Below, in pieces: positions 5,769-6,999 of a stretch of DNA of 6,999 bases. The position numbers and the translations under genes are program-made. The first letter of the stretch is position 1; every line of letters starts with the position of its first letter. The DNA comes from Patescibacteria group bacterium (lineage in GTDB: Bacteria > Patescibacteriota > JACMRA01): contig JAOZKL010000044.1 of NCBI GenBank assembly GCA_029935375.1, positions 1 through 6,999 on the forward strand, written 5' to 3'. Under the pieces are notes generated by a model, which saw only the letters and a list, made by a program, of their open reading frames with translations, ran no database searches and had not been told where the DNA came from.

Positions 5769-6899
5769 ATGACTGACAAAATAACTATTGAAGACAGCGT
5801 AACATTTGAAGATGTTTTATTGTTACCGAATTATACTGATTTTATGAGAGAAGACACTGATACATCTGTTGAGTTGCACAGTAATATAAGGCTAAAAACT
5901 CCAATAATATCATCTCCAATGGATACAGTAACAGAGTTGGAGACTGCAATTTGTATGGCTGAAAATGGAGGGTTGGGTATACTGCACCGTAGTATGTCCG
6001 TTGCTGATCAGTCCAAAATGGTAAAAGATGTGAAATCTGCAGTTGTTTATAATCTGGAGAAATCTGCAGTTAGCACAGATGGATCTCTTTTAGTTGGGGC
6101 GGCTGTTGGGATTGGGGCAGACTTTGAAGAGAGGGTCAAAGCTCTGGCAGGCTCTGGTGTTGATTTGCTGTTGGTGGACTCCGCTCACGGACATTCCAAA
6201 ATAATAATGGATTGTGTGAAAAATATCAAAAAATGGTATCCAAATATGCCTGTTATGGCTGGTAATATCACAACCGAAGAGGCTGCAAATGATCTGATTG
6301 ATGCGGGTGCTGATATCCTTAGAGTTGGTATGGGCCCTGGTAGTATTTGCACTACCCGTATTGTTACTGGCATGGGTGTTCCACAACTGACAGCTGTAGG
6401 AAATGTTGCTAGGGCTGCTCATCCTCGTGGTGCGAAGGTTATAGCAGATGGAGGGGTAAAGCAAATTGGAGATATTGCAAAAGCTATTGGTTTTGGTGCT
6501 CATGCGGTTATGTTAGGCTCTATGTTGGCTGGTTTTGATCAGTCTCCTGGGGATAAAATAGAGATTGATGGCAAAATTTGCAAGTCTTATCGTGGGATGG
6601 GTTCGATCTCTGCAATGCAAAAAGGAGGGGCTGCACGATATGGGCAGAAAGAAACAAAGGCAAACAAACTTGTTGCAGAAGGGGTTGAGGGTGTTGTAAA
6701 GTACAAAGGAGATCTCTCAGATTTTTTGTTTCAGATTGATGGAGGTGTTCGCTCTAGCATGTTTTATGTTGGTGGGCAGGACTTGCCAGAGTTTTATGCA
6801 AAGGCAAAGTTCGTCAAAGTCACCCCAGCTAGCATCAAGGAGAGTAATCCACACAGCATTACAGTGACTGGGGTTGGCAGTAGTTATCAGGTTAGCTAA
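5769..6899 (+). CDS. guaB: IMP dehydrogenase lacking CBS (Bateman) domains
   Basis: GuaB oxidises IMP to XMP with NAD+, the committed step to GMP, in the cytoplasm. The barrel landmarks are all present: TFEDVLLLP near the start, SSPMDTVTE, VDSAHGHS (Asp137), the active-site loop GPGSICTTR with nucleophile Cys194, ADGGVKQIGD, and YRGMGS followed by the flap dyad Arg290-Tyr291. ARYGQKE and the EGVEGVVKYKG segment mark it as IMP dehydrogenase rather than GMP reductase. At 376 aa it is about 110 residues shorter than usual: between VKSA and VGAAVG (from 109) a linker of about 17 residues replaces the two CBS domains, so nucleotide control through them is lost. Natural CBS-less forms are known, so this is a variant and not a broken gene. 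It starts 20 nt after the deaminase stop with an A/T-rich leader and no Shine-Dalgarno. No TGA codons. Confidence 0.96.
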   Translation: MTDKITIEDSVTFEDVLLLPNYTDFMREDTDTSVELHSNIRLKTPIISSPMDTVTELETAICMAENGGLGILHRSMSVADQSKMVKDVKSAVVYNLEKSAVSTDGSLLVGAAVGIGADFEERVKALAGSGVDLLLVDSAHGHSKIIMDCVKNIKKWYPNMPVMAGNITTEEAANDLIDAGADILRVGMGPGSICTTRIVTGMGVPQLTAVGNVARAAHPRGAKVIADGGVKQIGDIAKAIGFGAHAVMLGSMLAGFDQSPGDKIEIDGKICKSYRGMGSISAMQKGGAARYGQKETKANKLVAEGVEGVVKYKGDLSDFLFQIDGGVRSSMFYVGGQDLPEFYAKAKFVKVTPASIKESNPHSITVTGVGSSYQVS

Positions 6900-6915
6900 T
6901 AAGGCAAGAGTGTGT

Positions 6916-6944
6916 TTGCAAGTTCCCGGTTTGTGTGCTATACT
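6916..6944 (+). promoter_or_regulatory. Sigma70-like promoter with extended -10 after guaB
   Basis: TTGCAA (6916-6921) and TATACT (6939-6944) are 17 nt apart, and the -10 is preceded by TGC (extended -10). Transcription should begin near 6951. It follows the guaB stop by 16 nt, so the gene to the right is probably a separate transcription unit. No clear terminator is visible between guaB and this promoter. Confidence 0.65.
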
Positions 6945-6968
6945 GTTAACTGTAAATATAATAGTTTC

Positions 6969-6999
6969 ATGTTAGGACTTCGTGTTGTAGGAGAGGACA
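6969..6999 (+). CDS. Possible start of a further gene, cut by the window edge
   Basis: An ATG about 18 nt below the predicted transcription start opens a frame reading MLGLRVVGED to the end of the window. Too little is present to name it. Alternatively the purine-rich TAGGAGAGG (6989-6997) is a Shine-Dalgarno sequence for a start just outside the window; in that case this ATG is not used. Confidence 0.25.
   Translation, partial: MLGLRVVGED

Noticed and set aside
3419..6503. Minus-strand ORFs opposite the purine cluster, including the 192-aa one at 4283-4861
   Set aside because: They are antisense to strongly recognised guaA, deaminase and guaB sequences and show no domain signatures.

Overview
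The window looks like a low-GC genome fragment from a Patescibacteria (CPR) lineage that reads UGA as glycine (genetic code 25, known from Gracilibacteria and Absconditabacteria/SR1). Three genes only become visible when TGA is read as a sense codon: one on the minus strand (340-1002) and two on the plus strand (1550-2407 and 2407-3039). Together they hold 25 in-frame TGA codons against 26 GGN codons, and TGA falls on expected glycines, most clearly in the NNLGNVGNNDRG motif of the minus-strand gene. Every gene with a visible end stops at TAA or TAG; no TGA stop is seen. The taxon and code are inferred from sequence pattern, not from a database match.

Layout. Positions 1-299 hold the 3' end of an exonuclease III gene, followed by a bidirectional-looking terminator (322-360). 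The minus-strand gene 340-1002 encodes a probable exported lysozyme-like/glucosaminidase-like protein and ends inside that terminator. Two divergent sigma70-like promoters (1059-1087 minus, 1109-1137 plus) separate it from a plus-strand region. That region has a doubtful 76-aa ORF (1184-1414), a run of hairpins (1356-1522), and a translationally coupled pair of cell-envelope proteins: a single-pass membrane protein with six extracytoplasmic cysteines, then a signal-peptide protein that may be a lipoprotein. I recognise no family for either. A junction of about 170 nt (3040-3211) follows.

Positions 3212-6899 are a compact plus-strand purine cluster: guaA (GMP synthetase), an adenosine/AMP deaminase-superfamily gene, and guaB (IMP dehydrogenase without CBS domains). 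The three genes form a plausible route from an adenine nucleoside or nucleotide through IMP/XMP to GMP. Despite more than 100 glycines they contain no TGA codon and look richer in G+C than the left half, so they may have been acquired from a standard-code relative, be under different codon selection, or sit across an assembly join. A good extended -10 promoter (6916-6944) follows guaB and probably serves a gene that begins at or beyond the right edge.

No tRNA, rRNA, CRISPR array or insertion sequence was seen. No start codon inside the window has a convincing Shine-Dalgarno sequence; the leaders are A/T-rich.
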